64,000 nucleotides of DNA from Amphiduros pacificus (taxonomy: Eukaryota; Annelida; Polychaeta; Phyllodocida; Hesionidae). Of the stretch, positions 36,601-48,540 are shown one piece after another. Below the pieces are notes generated by a model that was not told where the DNA came from, did no database searches, and saw only the letters and a list, made by a program, of their open reading frames with translations. The stretch is taken from positions 7,282,049 through 7,346,048 of the forward strand of contig OX439007.1 of NCBI GenBank assembly GCA_949316495.1, in the 5' to 3' direction. Both the position numbers and the translations under genes were made by a program. Numbering within the stretch: the first letter of the stretch is position 1; every line of letters begins with the position of its first letter.

Positions 36601-37320
36601 CTCCCTGAATTTTTCACTAATTGAGCAATTTTTTAAGGGGTTGAATTAGGAGGTCAAACTTGGAAAAAAAAGAAAAATTCTGCTGATTTTAATGGTTTTT
36701 TGCACAACGATTTTTTTATATGAGGGTCATTTCAATGTGGTTTTCCTTTTCAGGGAACCATCTCAAGGGTACCAAGTACCTCCCTGAATTTTTCACTAAT
36801 TGAGCAATTTTTTTAAGGGGTTGAATTAGGAGGTCAAACCTGGAAAAAATGAAAAACCTTCATGATTTTAATGGTTTTTTGCACAACGATTATTTTATAT
36901 GAGGGTCATTTCAATGTTGTTTTCCTTTTCAGGGAACCATCTATAGGGTACCAAGTACCTCCCTGAATTTTTCACTAATTGAGCAATTTTTTTAAGGGGT
37001 TGAATTAGGAGGTCAAACTTGAAAAAAAATGAAAAATTCTCATGATTTTAATGGTTTTTTGCACAACGATTTTTTTATATGAGGGTCATTTCAATGTTGA
37101 TTTCCTTTTCAGGGAACCATCTATAGGGTACCAAGTACCTCCCTGAATTTTTCACTAATTGAGCAATTTTTTAAAGGGTTGAATTAGGAGGTCAAACATT
37201 ATGAAAAATGACAAAAATCTCACAAATTTAATGAATTTTTGTATAAAGATTTATTTATTTGAGGGATGTTTCAATGTTTTGCTTGATAGGGAACCATCTA
37301 TAGGGTACCTAGTACATAGT
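33700..37320 (+). repeat. Left arm: ~20 tandem 180-bp units
   Basis: Landmarks recur every 180 bp: aggaggtcaaacttgg, gcacaacgatttttttatat, gagggtcatttcaat, agggaaccatctatagggta and tttttcactaattgagcaat. Units differ at a few positions (catctat/ccctctat, ggtacc/ggtccc, aatatgg/aatgttg). The last unit near 37200-37320 is the most diverged. Confidence 0.96.
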
Positions 37321-37675
37321 ACGTGAATATTTACGACTTGAAAAACTGTTACAAATAGTTTAGATAAACATGTTATGATGACTTAAAAGTATGATATATT
37401 AAAATATCTGTTATTTTGATGTCAATTCTTTTTTTAAATATTGTCATTGTATTTGTTATAGTTATACTTATAATATAATATATTTCATATAAATCTATAA
37501 AAAGTTATTTCTAAAATGTTTATTTCTGTCTTATTGGGATTGGTTTGATTTGTGAAACTTTTGTAAATTTTATATTGTCAAATGGTTTTGTTAATTATAT
37601 TATGTACATTTCGTTATGTGCAATATGGTTTGACGTTTTATGATTTATCTACATTGCTCCTCTATCCATATGGTC
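37321..37675. other. Spacer (loop) of the foldback element
   Basis: AT-rich, non-coding, not repeated elsewhere in the window. Confidence 0.7.
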
Positions 37676-40545
37676 TATGACCCTCATATAAAAAAATCGT
37701 TGTGCAAAAAACCATTAAAATCAGCAGAATTTTTAATTTTTTTCCAAGTTTGATCTCCTAATTCAACCCCTTAAAAAAATTGCTCAATTAGTGAAAAATT
37801 CAGGGAGGTACTTGGTACCCTATAGATGGTTCCCTGAAAAGGAAAACAACATTGAAATGACCCTCATATAAAATAATCGTTGTTCCAAAAACATTAAAAT
37901 CATGAAGGTTTTTCATTTTTTTCCAGGTTTGACCTCCTAATTCAACCCCTTAAAAAAATTGCTCAATTAGTGAAAAATTCAGGGAGGTACTTGGTACCCT
38001 ATAGATGGTTCCCTGAAAAGGAAAACAACATTGAAATGACCCTCATATAAAAAATTCGTTGTGCAAAAAACCATTAAAATCATATAAGTTTTTAATTTTT
38101 TTCCAAGTTTGACCTCCTAATTCAACCCCTTAAAAATATTGCTCAATTAGTGAAAAATTCAGGGAGGTACTTGGTACCCTATAGATGGTTCCCTGAAAAG
38201 GAAAACCACATTGAAATGACCCTCATATAAAACAATCGTTGTGCAAAAAACCATTAAAATCATGAAGGTTTTTCATTTTTTTCCAAGTTTGACCTCCTAA
38301 TTCTACCCCTTAAAAAAATTGCTCAATTACTGAAAAATTCAGGGAGGTATTTGGTACCCTATAGATGGTTCCCTGAAAAGGAAAACCATATTGAAATGAC
38401 CCTCATATAAAAAAATCGTTGTGCAAAAATCCATTAAAATCATGAGAATTTTTCATTTTTTTCAAAGTTTGACCTCCTAATTCAACCCCTTAAAAAAATT
38501 GCTCAATTAGTGAAAAATTTAGAGAGGTACTTGGTACCCTATAAATGGTTCCCTGAAAAGGAAAACCACATTGAAATGACCCTCATATCAAAAAATCGTT
38601 GTGCAGAAAACCATTAAAATCATGAAGGTTTTTGATTTTTTTCCAAGTTTGACCTCCTAATTCAACCCCTTAAAAAAATTGCTCAATTAGTGACAAATTC
38701 AGGGAGGTACTTGGTACCCTATACATGGTTCCCTGAAAAGGAAAACAACATTGATATGACCCTCATATAAAAAAGTCGTTGTGCAAAATACCATTAAAAT
38801 CATGAGAATTTTTCATTTTTTTCCAAGTTTGACCTCCTAGTTCAACCCCTTAAAAAAATTGCTCAATTAGTGAAAAATTTAGGGAGGTATTTGGGACCCT
38901 ATAGATGGTTCCCTGAAAAGGAAAACCATATTGAAATGACCCTCATATCAAAAAACTGTTGTGCAAAAATCCATTAAAATCATGAAAGTATTTCATTTTT
39001 TTCCAAGTTTGACCTCCTAATTCAAACCCTTAAAAAAATTGCTCAATTAGTGAAAAATTTAGAGAGGTACTTGGTACCCGATAGATGGTTCCCTGAAAAG
39101 GAAAACCACATTGAAATGACCCTCATATAAAAAAATCGTTGTGCAAAAAACCATTAAAATCAGCAGAATTTTTCTTTTTTTTCCAAGTTTGACCTCCTAA
39201 TTCAACCCCTTAAAAAAAGTGCTCAATTAGTGAAAAATTCAGGGAGGTACTTGGTACCCGATAGATGGTTCCCTGAAAAGGAAAACAACATTGAAATGAC
39301 CCTCATATAAAAAAATCGTTGTCCAAAAAAACTGATTTTTTTCATTTTTTTCCAGGTTTGACCTCCTAATTCAACCCCTTAAAAAAATTGCTCAATTAGT
39401 GAAAAATTCAGGGAGGTATTTGGGACCCTATAGAGGGTTCCCTGAAAAGGAAAACCATATTGAAATGACCCTCATATCAAAAAACTGTTGTGCAAAAATC
39501 CATTAAAATCATATAAGTTTTTAATTTTTTTCCAAGTTTGACCTCCTAATTCAACCCCTTAAAAATATTGCTCAATTAGTGAAAAATTCAGGGAGGTACT
39601 TGGTACCCTATAGATGGTTCCCTGAAAAGGAAAACCACATTGAAATGACCCTCATATAAAAAAATTGTTGTGCAAAAATCCATTAAAATCATGAAAGTTT
39701 TTCATTTTTTTCCAAGTTTGACCTCCTAATTCAACCCCTTAAAAATATTGCTCAATTAGTGAAAAATTCAGGGAGGTACTTGGTACCCTATAGATGGTTC
39801 CCTGAAAAGGAAAACCACATTAAAATGACCCTCATATAAAAAAATCGTTGTGCAAAAAAACACTAAAATTATGAGAGTTTTTCATTTTTTTCCAAGTTTG
39901 ACCTCCTAATTCAACCCCTTAAAAAAATTGCTCAATTAGTGAAAAAATCAGGGAGGTATTTGGTACCCTATAGATGGTTTCCTGAAATGGAAAACAACAT
40001 TGAAATGACCCTCATATAAATAAATCGTGGTATAAAAAGCCATTAAAATTATGAGAGTTTTCATTTTTACCAAGTTTGACCTCCTAATTCAACACCTTAA
40101 AAAAATTGCTCAATTAGTGAAAAATTCAGGGAAGTACTTGGTACCCTATAGATGGTTCCCTGAAAAGGAAAACAACATTGAAATGACCCTCATATCAAAA
40201 AATCGTTGTGCAAAAAACCATTAAAATTATGAGAGTTTTTCATTTTTTTCCAAGTTTGACCTCTTAATTCAACCCCTTAAAAAAATTGCTCAATTAGTGA
40301 AAAATTCAGGGAGGTACTTGGTACCCTATAGATGGTTCCCTAAAAAGAAAAACAACATTGAAATGACCCTCATATAAAAAAATCGTTGTGTAAAAAAACT
40401 GATTTTTTTCATTTTTTGTAATGTTTGACCTCCTAATTCAACCCCTTAAAAAAATTGCTCAATTAGTGAAAAATTCTGGAAGATACTAGGGACCCTATAG
40501 ATGAATCCCTATAAAGGACACCACCATTGAAACAGCTCTCATAAT
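37676..40545 (-). repeat. Right arm: ~16 tandem 180-bp units, inverted
   Basis: The same 180-bp unit on the opposite strand. The outermost units match the outermost left units one by one (see findings), while the total count differs. Confidence 0.96.
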
Positions 40546-40813
40546 TATTTTTAACTGTAGAATATATAATATTGGTTTTTTTTTCAAAGTCCAATTTCAA
40601 CATTTTTTTTTGCACCTTTAAATTATGTTTTTTGCATTGGGATTTTTTGTGGCAATATATATATCCCCTGGTAGTAATCCCTGAAAATTTGAAAAGAATT
40701 GAAGCATTGCGTCATATGTTTTTTAATTAAAATGTAACGCAAAGTCATATTTTCTGAAAAAAATTTGAAAAATGAACTGTGAACTGTGAACTGTGAAATA
40801 TTTTCCCGCACGT

Positions 40814-40822
40814 ATCATGTAC
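40814..40822. repeat. 9-bp target-site duplication of the foldback element, right
   Basis: atcatgtac, identical to 33419-33427. Confidence 0.88.
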
Positions 40823-41013
40823 CCCACCACACAGTATACAAAGGGTACAGCCATATCTATGTCTTTAAATTTCTGAACTGTTCAAAATGAATATCTTATC
40901 TCTTAAGCGGGTTAGCATGGCTAAGAACATACACACATAGAGATTGGGTGCATGGGAGAGAATGAAATAACAGGGAAAAACTGTTAATAAGTTGATGTAA
41001 TATTTCGAAAGAA

Positions 41014-41034
41014 TATAATTGGTTTTATTTTCAG
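41014..41034 (+). promoter_or_regulatory. 3' splice acceptor before the zinc-finger exon
   Basis: ggttttattttcag precedes the exon, AG at 41033-41034. The first in-frame ATG of the zinc-finger frame follows 23 bases later. Confidence 0.6.
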
Positions 41035-41057
41035 GTAGCCTTGGAAAAGAATTCAAG

Positions 41058-42149
41058 ATGGCCGGCACAGTTTGTGACACATCTAGGTTAAGAGAAAACA
41101 AACCCAGATCTACTCACGAGTGAGATGTGTGTCAGAGGAAATATACAAACAGTAACAGCTTGAAATATCACATCCAAACCCACAGGGGCGATGGAAAACA
41201 CAGATGTAAAATATGCAGGAATAGATTTATACTGAACAGCAGCCTGACCGTTCGCATGAGAACCCACACTGGGGAAAAGCCCCATGCTTGTAAAGTGTGT
41301 GGTAGGAAGTTTTCTAGGGCCCTAACTTTAAAACATCATGTGGCCACTCACACTGGAGAAAAACTGTACAAATGTGAAGTTTGTAACAAAACGTTTGTCC
41401 AATCATACACACTTGTTGTTCATAAAAGAACTCATGCAGGAGAGAAACCTTATAAATGTGATGTTTGTGGGAAAACGTTCACGCAGTCACCTCATCTTAT
41501 CAGCCATAAACTGTTGCACATCGAAGAAAAGTTGTATGAATGTAAAGAGTGTAAGTTGAGGTTCAGACATAAGAATACTTTGAATGTGCACCTCAGATCA
41601 CACACAAAGGAAACCCCATTTCAATGTCAGTTTTGCGATAAGAAATTTAAACAGAGTAGTCATTTAATCACCCATGAAATGTTACACAAAGGGGAAAAGC
41701 CATACAAATGTTCTCACTGCAATCAAAGATTCACACAAACAGCTCATCTCAAAATGCATAATATGATACACACAGGAGAAAAGCCTCACAAATGTGATGT
41801 ATGTGATAAAGCATTCTTGCAGAAAGGCGGCCTGACCAGCCACATGAAAATGCACACTGGAGAGAAACCTCATAAATGTACCTACTGTGGAATGGCATTT
41901 AAGGAGCGCCGAAACATGTTGACACATACCAGGACACATACAGGAGAGAAGCCTTACAAGTGTGATGTGTGTGGTCTTGGGTTTGCCCAATCCAGTTCTA
42001 TGAAGAGACATGAAGCGATACACAAAAGAGAGAAACCATTCAAATGTGATGTCTGCTCAAAATCATTTGCACGTAAAGCTCATGTTAAATCCCATATGAA
42101 AACCCACATGTCTGAAATCCCTATCATAAAACTGAAATTCCTATCATAA
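41058..42149 (+). CDS. C2H2 zinc-finger protein, ~12 finger units, with an in-frame TGA at codon 22
   Basis: The frame from ATG 41058 (context aagATGG) reads MAGTVCDTSRLRENKPRSTHE, then TGA at 41121, then DVCQRKYTNSNSLKYHIQTH. The TGA sits exactly where the first Cys of a C-x2-C-x12-H-x3-H finger belongs. The rest is open to 42149. Finger 2 (RCKICRNRF...) has Arg for its first His. Ten canonical fingers follow, from ACKVCGRKF to KCDVCSKSF, joined by TGEKP-type linkers, so it very probably binds DNA in the nucleus. No KRAB, BTB or other extra domain is seen. The last residues (SEIPIIKLKFLS) and the stop come from the first units of a 20-bp minisatellite. The TGA may be a null allele, a sequencing error or (less likely) recoding; internal ATGs such as the one in RMRTHTGEK could start a shorter protein. 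Confidence 0.85.
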
Positions 42150-42450
42150 AACTGAAATCACTATCATAAAACTGAAATCCCTATCATAAAACTGAAATCC
42201 CTATCATAAAACTGAAATCCCTATCATAAAATTGAAATCCTTATCATAAAACTGAAATCCTTATCATAAAACTGAAATCCTTATCATAAAACTGAAATCC
42301 CTATCATAAAACTGAAATCCCTATCATAAAACTGAAATCCCTATCATAAAACAGAAATCCCTATCATAAAACTGAAATCCCTATCATAAAACTGAAATCC
42401 CTATCATAAAACTGAAATCCCTATCATAAAACTGAAATCCCTATCATAAA
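42111..42450. repeat. 20-bp minisatellite, 17 units, overlapping the zinc-finger stop
   Basis: The unit is tctgaaatccctatcataaa or actgaaatccctatcataaa. A few units have cctta for cccta. It begins inside the coding sequence and supplies the stop codon; the rest would be 3' UTR. Confidence 0.96.
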
Positions 42451-43200
42451 AAAACGTTTTCTGCTAAATATATCTGTAAATACTGGTTGGTTATATATTT
42501 TGATATAAACCTTTTTTTAACAGACATAAAGCAGTACATTATGGATATAGTTATACGCGCATTACATTTAGACAATTTGGATTTAGTACATGTACATGTA
42601 TGTACATGTACATGTATAGGTTGTTGATATATTTATAGCGCAGATATCTGATATGAATTGGTATTGGACCTGTCAAAAGTATATTATTACTTAATGTAGC
42701 CCTACGTAGTGCATATAATGGGATGGTGAGTCAAGATTGACAAAACATCTGTTGACTTATTTTGTGATATTTGTACACCATGTTTATGTGTCACACAGAG
42801 CTATTGCATGTATTCAGCTGGTAATGTACAACCATTACAAGGCACTATTTGGTCATACAAGCAGGTGCCTCACCAGATGGCCCTGCGTGAGGTATTTAGT
42901 CATATTCTTATGCATGATCAAATAGATTATCATCAAATAGATTATCATCAAATAGATTACCATCAAATAGATGTTTTGAAATTGTTAAATCAGTTAAACT
43001 GCTAAAGTAGGCATAGGTTTAAAAGGAAGGGTATAATCTGTTCCAATAGTTACATGCAAAGAGTTTGATCTTCCCAATGCATGAGTGACAGTTCAGCGAA
43101 CTTTGTTAAAGTCTTTGACTTAATTGCGCTACAGGGTTTAAGCAAGTAAACTGAGTTAACTTGTTGTGGGTATAGACTCGTTAATTTGATACGAATTAGC
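42451..43200. other. 3' flank of the zinc-finger gene; short 15-bp repeat
   Basis: Includes a palindromic acatgtacatgtatgtacat stretch (~42588-42616) and four 15-bp units (atcaaatagattatc) at 42918-42972. No gene seen. Confidence 0.5.
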
Positions 43201-44454
43201 CAATAGAGTAGTTACTAACAAGAACATTATGTGACAAGGTCAGTGGAGTAGTTAATAAAAATATCATTGGGTATATAAGCCAATAGAGTAGTTACTAACA
43301 AGAACATTATGTGACAAGGTCAGCGGAGTAGTTATTAACAATATCATTGGGTATATAAGCCAATAGAGCAGTTACTAACAAGAACATTATGTGACAAGGT
43401 CAGTGGAGTAGTTATTAACAATATCATTGGGTATATAAGCCAATAGAGCAGTTACTAACAAGAACATTATGTGACAAGGTCAGTGGAGTAGTTATTAACA
43501 ATATCATTGGGTATATAAGCCAATAGAGCAGTTACTAACAAGAACATTATGTGACAAGGTCAGTGGAGCAGTTACTAACAAGAACATTATGTGACGAGGT
43601 CAGTGGAGCAGTTACTAACAAGAACATTATGTGACAAGGTCAGTGGAGTAGTTATTAACAATATCATTGGGTATATAAGCCAATAGAATAGTTACCAACA
43701 AGAACATTATGTGACAAGGTCAGCGGAGTAGTTATTAACAATATCATTGGGTATATAAGCCAATAGAATAGTTACCAACAAGAACATTATGTGACAAGGT
43801 CAGCGGAGTAGTTATTAACAATATCATTGGGTATATAAGCCAATAGAGTAGTTACTAACAAGAACATTATGTGACGAGGTCAGCGGAGTAGTTATTAACA
43901 ATATCATTGGGTATATAAGCCAATAGAGTAGTTACTAACAAGAACATTATGTGACAAGGTCAGTGGAGTAGTTACTAACAATATCATTGGGTATATAAGC
44001 CAATAGAGTAGTTACTAACAAGAACATTATGTGACAAGGTCAGTGGAGTAGTTACTAACAATATCATTGGGTATATAAGCCAATAGAGCAGTTACTAACA
44101 AGAACATTATGTGACGAGGTCAGTGGAGCAGTTACTAACAAGAACATTATGTGACAAGGTCAGTGGAGTAGTTATTAACAATATCATTGGGTATATAAGC
44201 CAATAGAGCAGTTACTAACAAGAACATTATGTGACGAGGTCAGCGGAGTAGTTATTAACAATATCATTGGGTATATAAGCCAATAGAGTAGTTACTAACA
44301 AGAACATTATGTGACAAGGTCAGCGGAGTAGTTATTAACAATATCATTGGGTATATAAGCCAATAGAGTAGTTACTAACAAGAACATTATGTGACGAGGT
44401 CAGCGGAGTAGTTATTAACAATATCATTGGGTATATAAGCCAATAGAGTAGTTA
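43201..44454. repeat. 40/80-bp minisatellite with dimeric structure
   Basis: The main unit is 80 bp, made of two related 40-bp halves: caatagagtagttactaaca...gtgacaaggt and cagtggagtagttattaaca...gtatataagc. Extra lone 40-bp halves appear near 43561-43640 and 44121-44160. About 15 dimers. Each dimer has a TATA-like gtatataag, but there is no sign of promoter use. Confidence 0.96.
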
Positions 44455-45153
44455 TGGACCGCCATATACAGGACAGAAGTCAGTGGGGGTGATTATCAAC
44501 CTGACTGTTTGCTTAAGTTGCCAGTTAGTTATTGATCATTCGTTTTAGTTATGACTTTATGTTGTAGTTATACAGACCAGTATATTTTGCATACACTAGT
44601 GCAGTAGGTACAAGCCAGGCTTAATTTGTGTGGTTTATCTTGAAAGTTGAAATAATATATCTACTTTGTTTAAACTTTAAAGGCCGTATGATTTTCTCAT
44701 TAATGTTGACCAATTAACGACATTTAATTATGGCCGAATATCGACCAAACAACGAACGTGAACGCCAAAATATTTGGTTCCTACCGAAGACAAAAAGGTA
44801 CATCACATATCTTTTGTGATAACATTGTCACATCCTATGACATTATATCTTTAAGCATTTTGCTTTGAAAATAAACTGCCTCAGCAAACCTAAATTAGAT
44901 ACTTGTTGTTAGAAATGGAGTGTTTTATTTGAAATTCTTGGTATTGTATTACGCGAGAATACTCACATAGAGCTGTGCCTATTCGTGTTAAACATGGTTT
45001 GGACTAATGGTGAAGACGTTGGGGGAAATGACAGTCCGATAATGGAAGTTTAGGATTTAATTAACACATACATGACATGTTGAGCCCTGACAAGAATGCT
45101 TGCAAAGCAATTATATTTTGAGCATTCGTGTGTATTATGTATTAAGTCTGATG

Positions 45154-45202
<49 letters not shown>

Positions 45203-46094
45203 AAGAGGGGGGTCCAGTACCCCTGAAAAGCCGTACGGTCAGTTAACCCCACCCCAGATTTTGCCCCAGCTGCTGATTGGTGCTGCTCCACACAACACAG
45301 CTACCTCACAAGTTGACCGTTGGTCAAACTGTCCACTCACAGCCCACTGGATGCTGCTGGTGGCTTGGCAGGTTGTTTGTAAACATAGGCAAGAAAGGGG
45401 TTGTATCACACCACCCTGCATTAACCCCGCTGACTATCTCAGTGACAGTCTTCCTCCTTGGTCTCATAAAGAGAGGGGGAAGAGAATAAAAACAGAAAAG
45501 GTGAACCTTATAATTTAAAGTGTGCATATGTCATTATTTACATGTTTATCAATCAAAAACTTTCGGACCATTCAGAAAACATAAATTAAGCACTGAAAAG
45601 TTTATCTGAGGAGGACCAGGAAATCAGATTCTTATCTTTACACAAGTTATATAATGAGTCTCTGAAGTTGACCGCTCCCCACCCAGCTGCAGCAACATCT
45701 AGCCCATGGGAGGTATGGGGTGAAACCACAAATATGTTGTAACATGCTGGACACATGCACTCAGCCATGTGCTTGGTATTTATAAACAAACCTAAACCCA
45801 CATCTCACACACAGTGTCAACTGTCAATCAAATTCAAAATAATTTAAATCTCAGAACACTTTTATTGTTTAAAAGAGCTTTGATATCAAACATTTAGATT
45901 TCAGATTAAAATATGTTGTAGCCCTTGTGTTCATGCAGCATTGTACCAAGTATCACACATTTCTATTAGAAAGTAACAAATATATTAGAATGTATTCAAT
46001 TTATACTGGCTGAGCTCTGGGTGTTTTGATGGTCAAGACCTGTTTAATAGGCTCCACCCCCTTCCTTTTATACTTGAACCCCCTCCTTTAAGCC
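44455..46094. other. Intergenic; CA/GT microsatellite and GC-richer blocks
   Basis: (AT)4-(GT)n at ~45153-45200. Blocks at ~45230-45480 and ~45650-45810 are GC-richer with frames of 60-85 codons lacking recognisable motifs. They may be transposon or exon fragments, but I cannot name them. Confidence 0.45.
45153..45200. repeat. (GT)n microsatellite with a short (AT)n lead
   Basis: About 18 GT dinucleotides after a short AT run. Confidence 0.97.
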
Positions 46095-46904
<810 letters not shown>

Positions 46905-48540
46905 TTATAAGGAGTTTAAAAAGCCCTCTCACACATGACACATTGTCAGGAGATATTAGAGCCCTCTCACACATGACACATTGTCAGGAGATATTAGAGC
47001 CCTCTCACACATGACACATAAGGAGATATTAAAGCCCTCTCACACATGACACATTATAAGGAGATATTAGAGCCCTCTCACACATGACACATTATAAGAG
47101 ATATTAGAGCCCTCTCACACATGACACATTACAAGGAGATATTAGAGCCCTCTCACACATGACACATAAGGAGATATTAGAGCCCTCTCACACATGACAC
47201 ATTATAAGGAGATATTAGAGCCCTCTCACACATGACACATAAGGAGATATTAAAGCCCTCTCACACATGACACACAAGGAGATATTAGAGCCCTCTCATG
47301 CATGACACATAAGAAGATATTAGAGCCCTCTCACACATGACACATAAGGAGATATTAGAGCCCTCTCACACATGACACATTATAAGGAGATATTAAAGCC
47401 CTCTCACACATGACACATTATAAGGAGATATTAGAGCCCTCTCACACATGACACATTATAAGGAGATATTAAAGCCCTCTCACACATGACACATAAGGAG
47501 ATATTAAAGCCCTCTCACACATGACACATAAGGAGATATTAAAGCCCTCTCACACATGACACACAAGGAGATATTAGAGCCCTCTCATGCATGACACATA
47601 AGAAGATATTAGAGCCCTCTCACACATGACACATAAGGAGATATTAGAGCCCTCTCACACATGACACATTATAAGGAGATATTAAAGCCCTCTCACACAT
47701 GACACATTATAAGGAGATATTAGAGCCCTCTCACACATGACACATTATAAGGAGATATTAAAGCCCTCTCACACATGACACATAAGGAGATATTAAAGCC
47801 CTCTCACACATGACACACAAGGAGATATTAGAGCCCTCTCATGCATGACACATAAGAAGATATTAGAGCCCTCTCACACATGACACATAAGGAGATATTA
47901 GAGCCCTCTCACACATGACACATAAGGAGATATTAGAGCCCTCTCACACATGACACATAAGGAGATATTAAAGCCCTCTCACACATGACACACAAGGAGA
48001 TATTAGAGCCCTCTCATGCATGACACATAAGGATATATTAGAGCCCTCTCACACATGACACATAAGGAGATATTAGAGCCCTCTCACACATGACACATAA
48101 GGAGATATTAGAGCCCTCTCACACATGACACACAAGGAGATATTAGAGCCCTCTCACACATGACACATAAGGAGATATTAGAGCCCTCTCACACATGACA
48201 CATTATAAGGAGATATTAGAGCCCTCTCACACATGACACATTATAAGGAGATATTAAAGCCCTCTCACACATGACACACAAGGAGATATTAGAGCCCTCT
48301 CACACATGACACATAAGGAGATATTAAAGCCCTCTCATGCATGACACATAAGGAGATATTAGAGCCCTCTCACACATGACACATAAGGAGATATTATTAA
48401 TAAAGCCCTCTCACACATGACACATTATAAGGAGATATTAGAGCCCTCTCACACATGACACATTATAAGGAGATATTAAAGCCCTCTCACACATGACACA
48501 TAAGGAGATATTAAAGCCCTCTCACACATGACACATACGA
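46905..48540. repeat. 35/38-bp minisatellite, ~45 units, higher-order pattern
   Basis: The unit starts aaggagatattagagccctc and continues tcacacatgacacat, with or without a 3-base tat that makes it 38 bp. Variants (tattaaag, catgcatgac, aagaag) recur in blocks of about 250-290 bp, for example near 47275, 47565 and 47815. Confidence 0.95.

Larger units (their letters stand above)
33428..40813. mobile_element. 7.4-kb foldback DNA element with tandem-repeat arms
   Basis: The element starts acgtgcgggaaaatatttca and ends with its reverse complement, inside a perfect 9-bp duplication (atcatgtac). Each end has a ~300-bp unique terminal block that is near-identical between ends, including three tandem cagttca heptamers. 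Inward come head-to-tail 180-bp units, about 20 on the left (to ~37320) and about 16 on the right (from ~37676), in opposite orientation, then a ~355-370-bp AT-rich spacer. There is no transposase frame, so it is non-autonomous. Drosophila Foldback elements also have tandem-repeat arms and 9-bp duplications, and Mutator-like elements make 8-10-bp duplications; these are the nearest analogies. High arm identity suggests a young insertion or arm-to-arm conversion. Confidence 0.9.

Noticed and set aside
43201-44454. Array of TATA promoters (gtatataag in each unit)
   Set aside because: The motif is part of an AT-rich repeat and no initiator or transcript evidence exists.
45261-45518. 85-codon frame as a gene
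   Set aside because: No motif, open frames on both strands in a locally GC-richer block, and no splice or poly(A) support.
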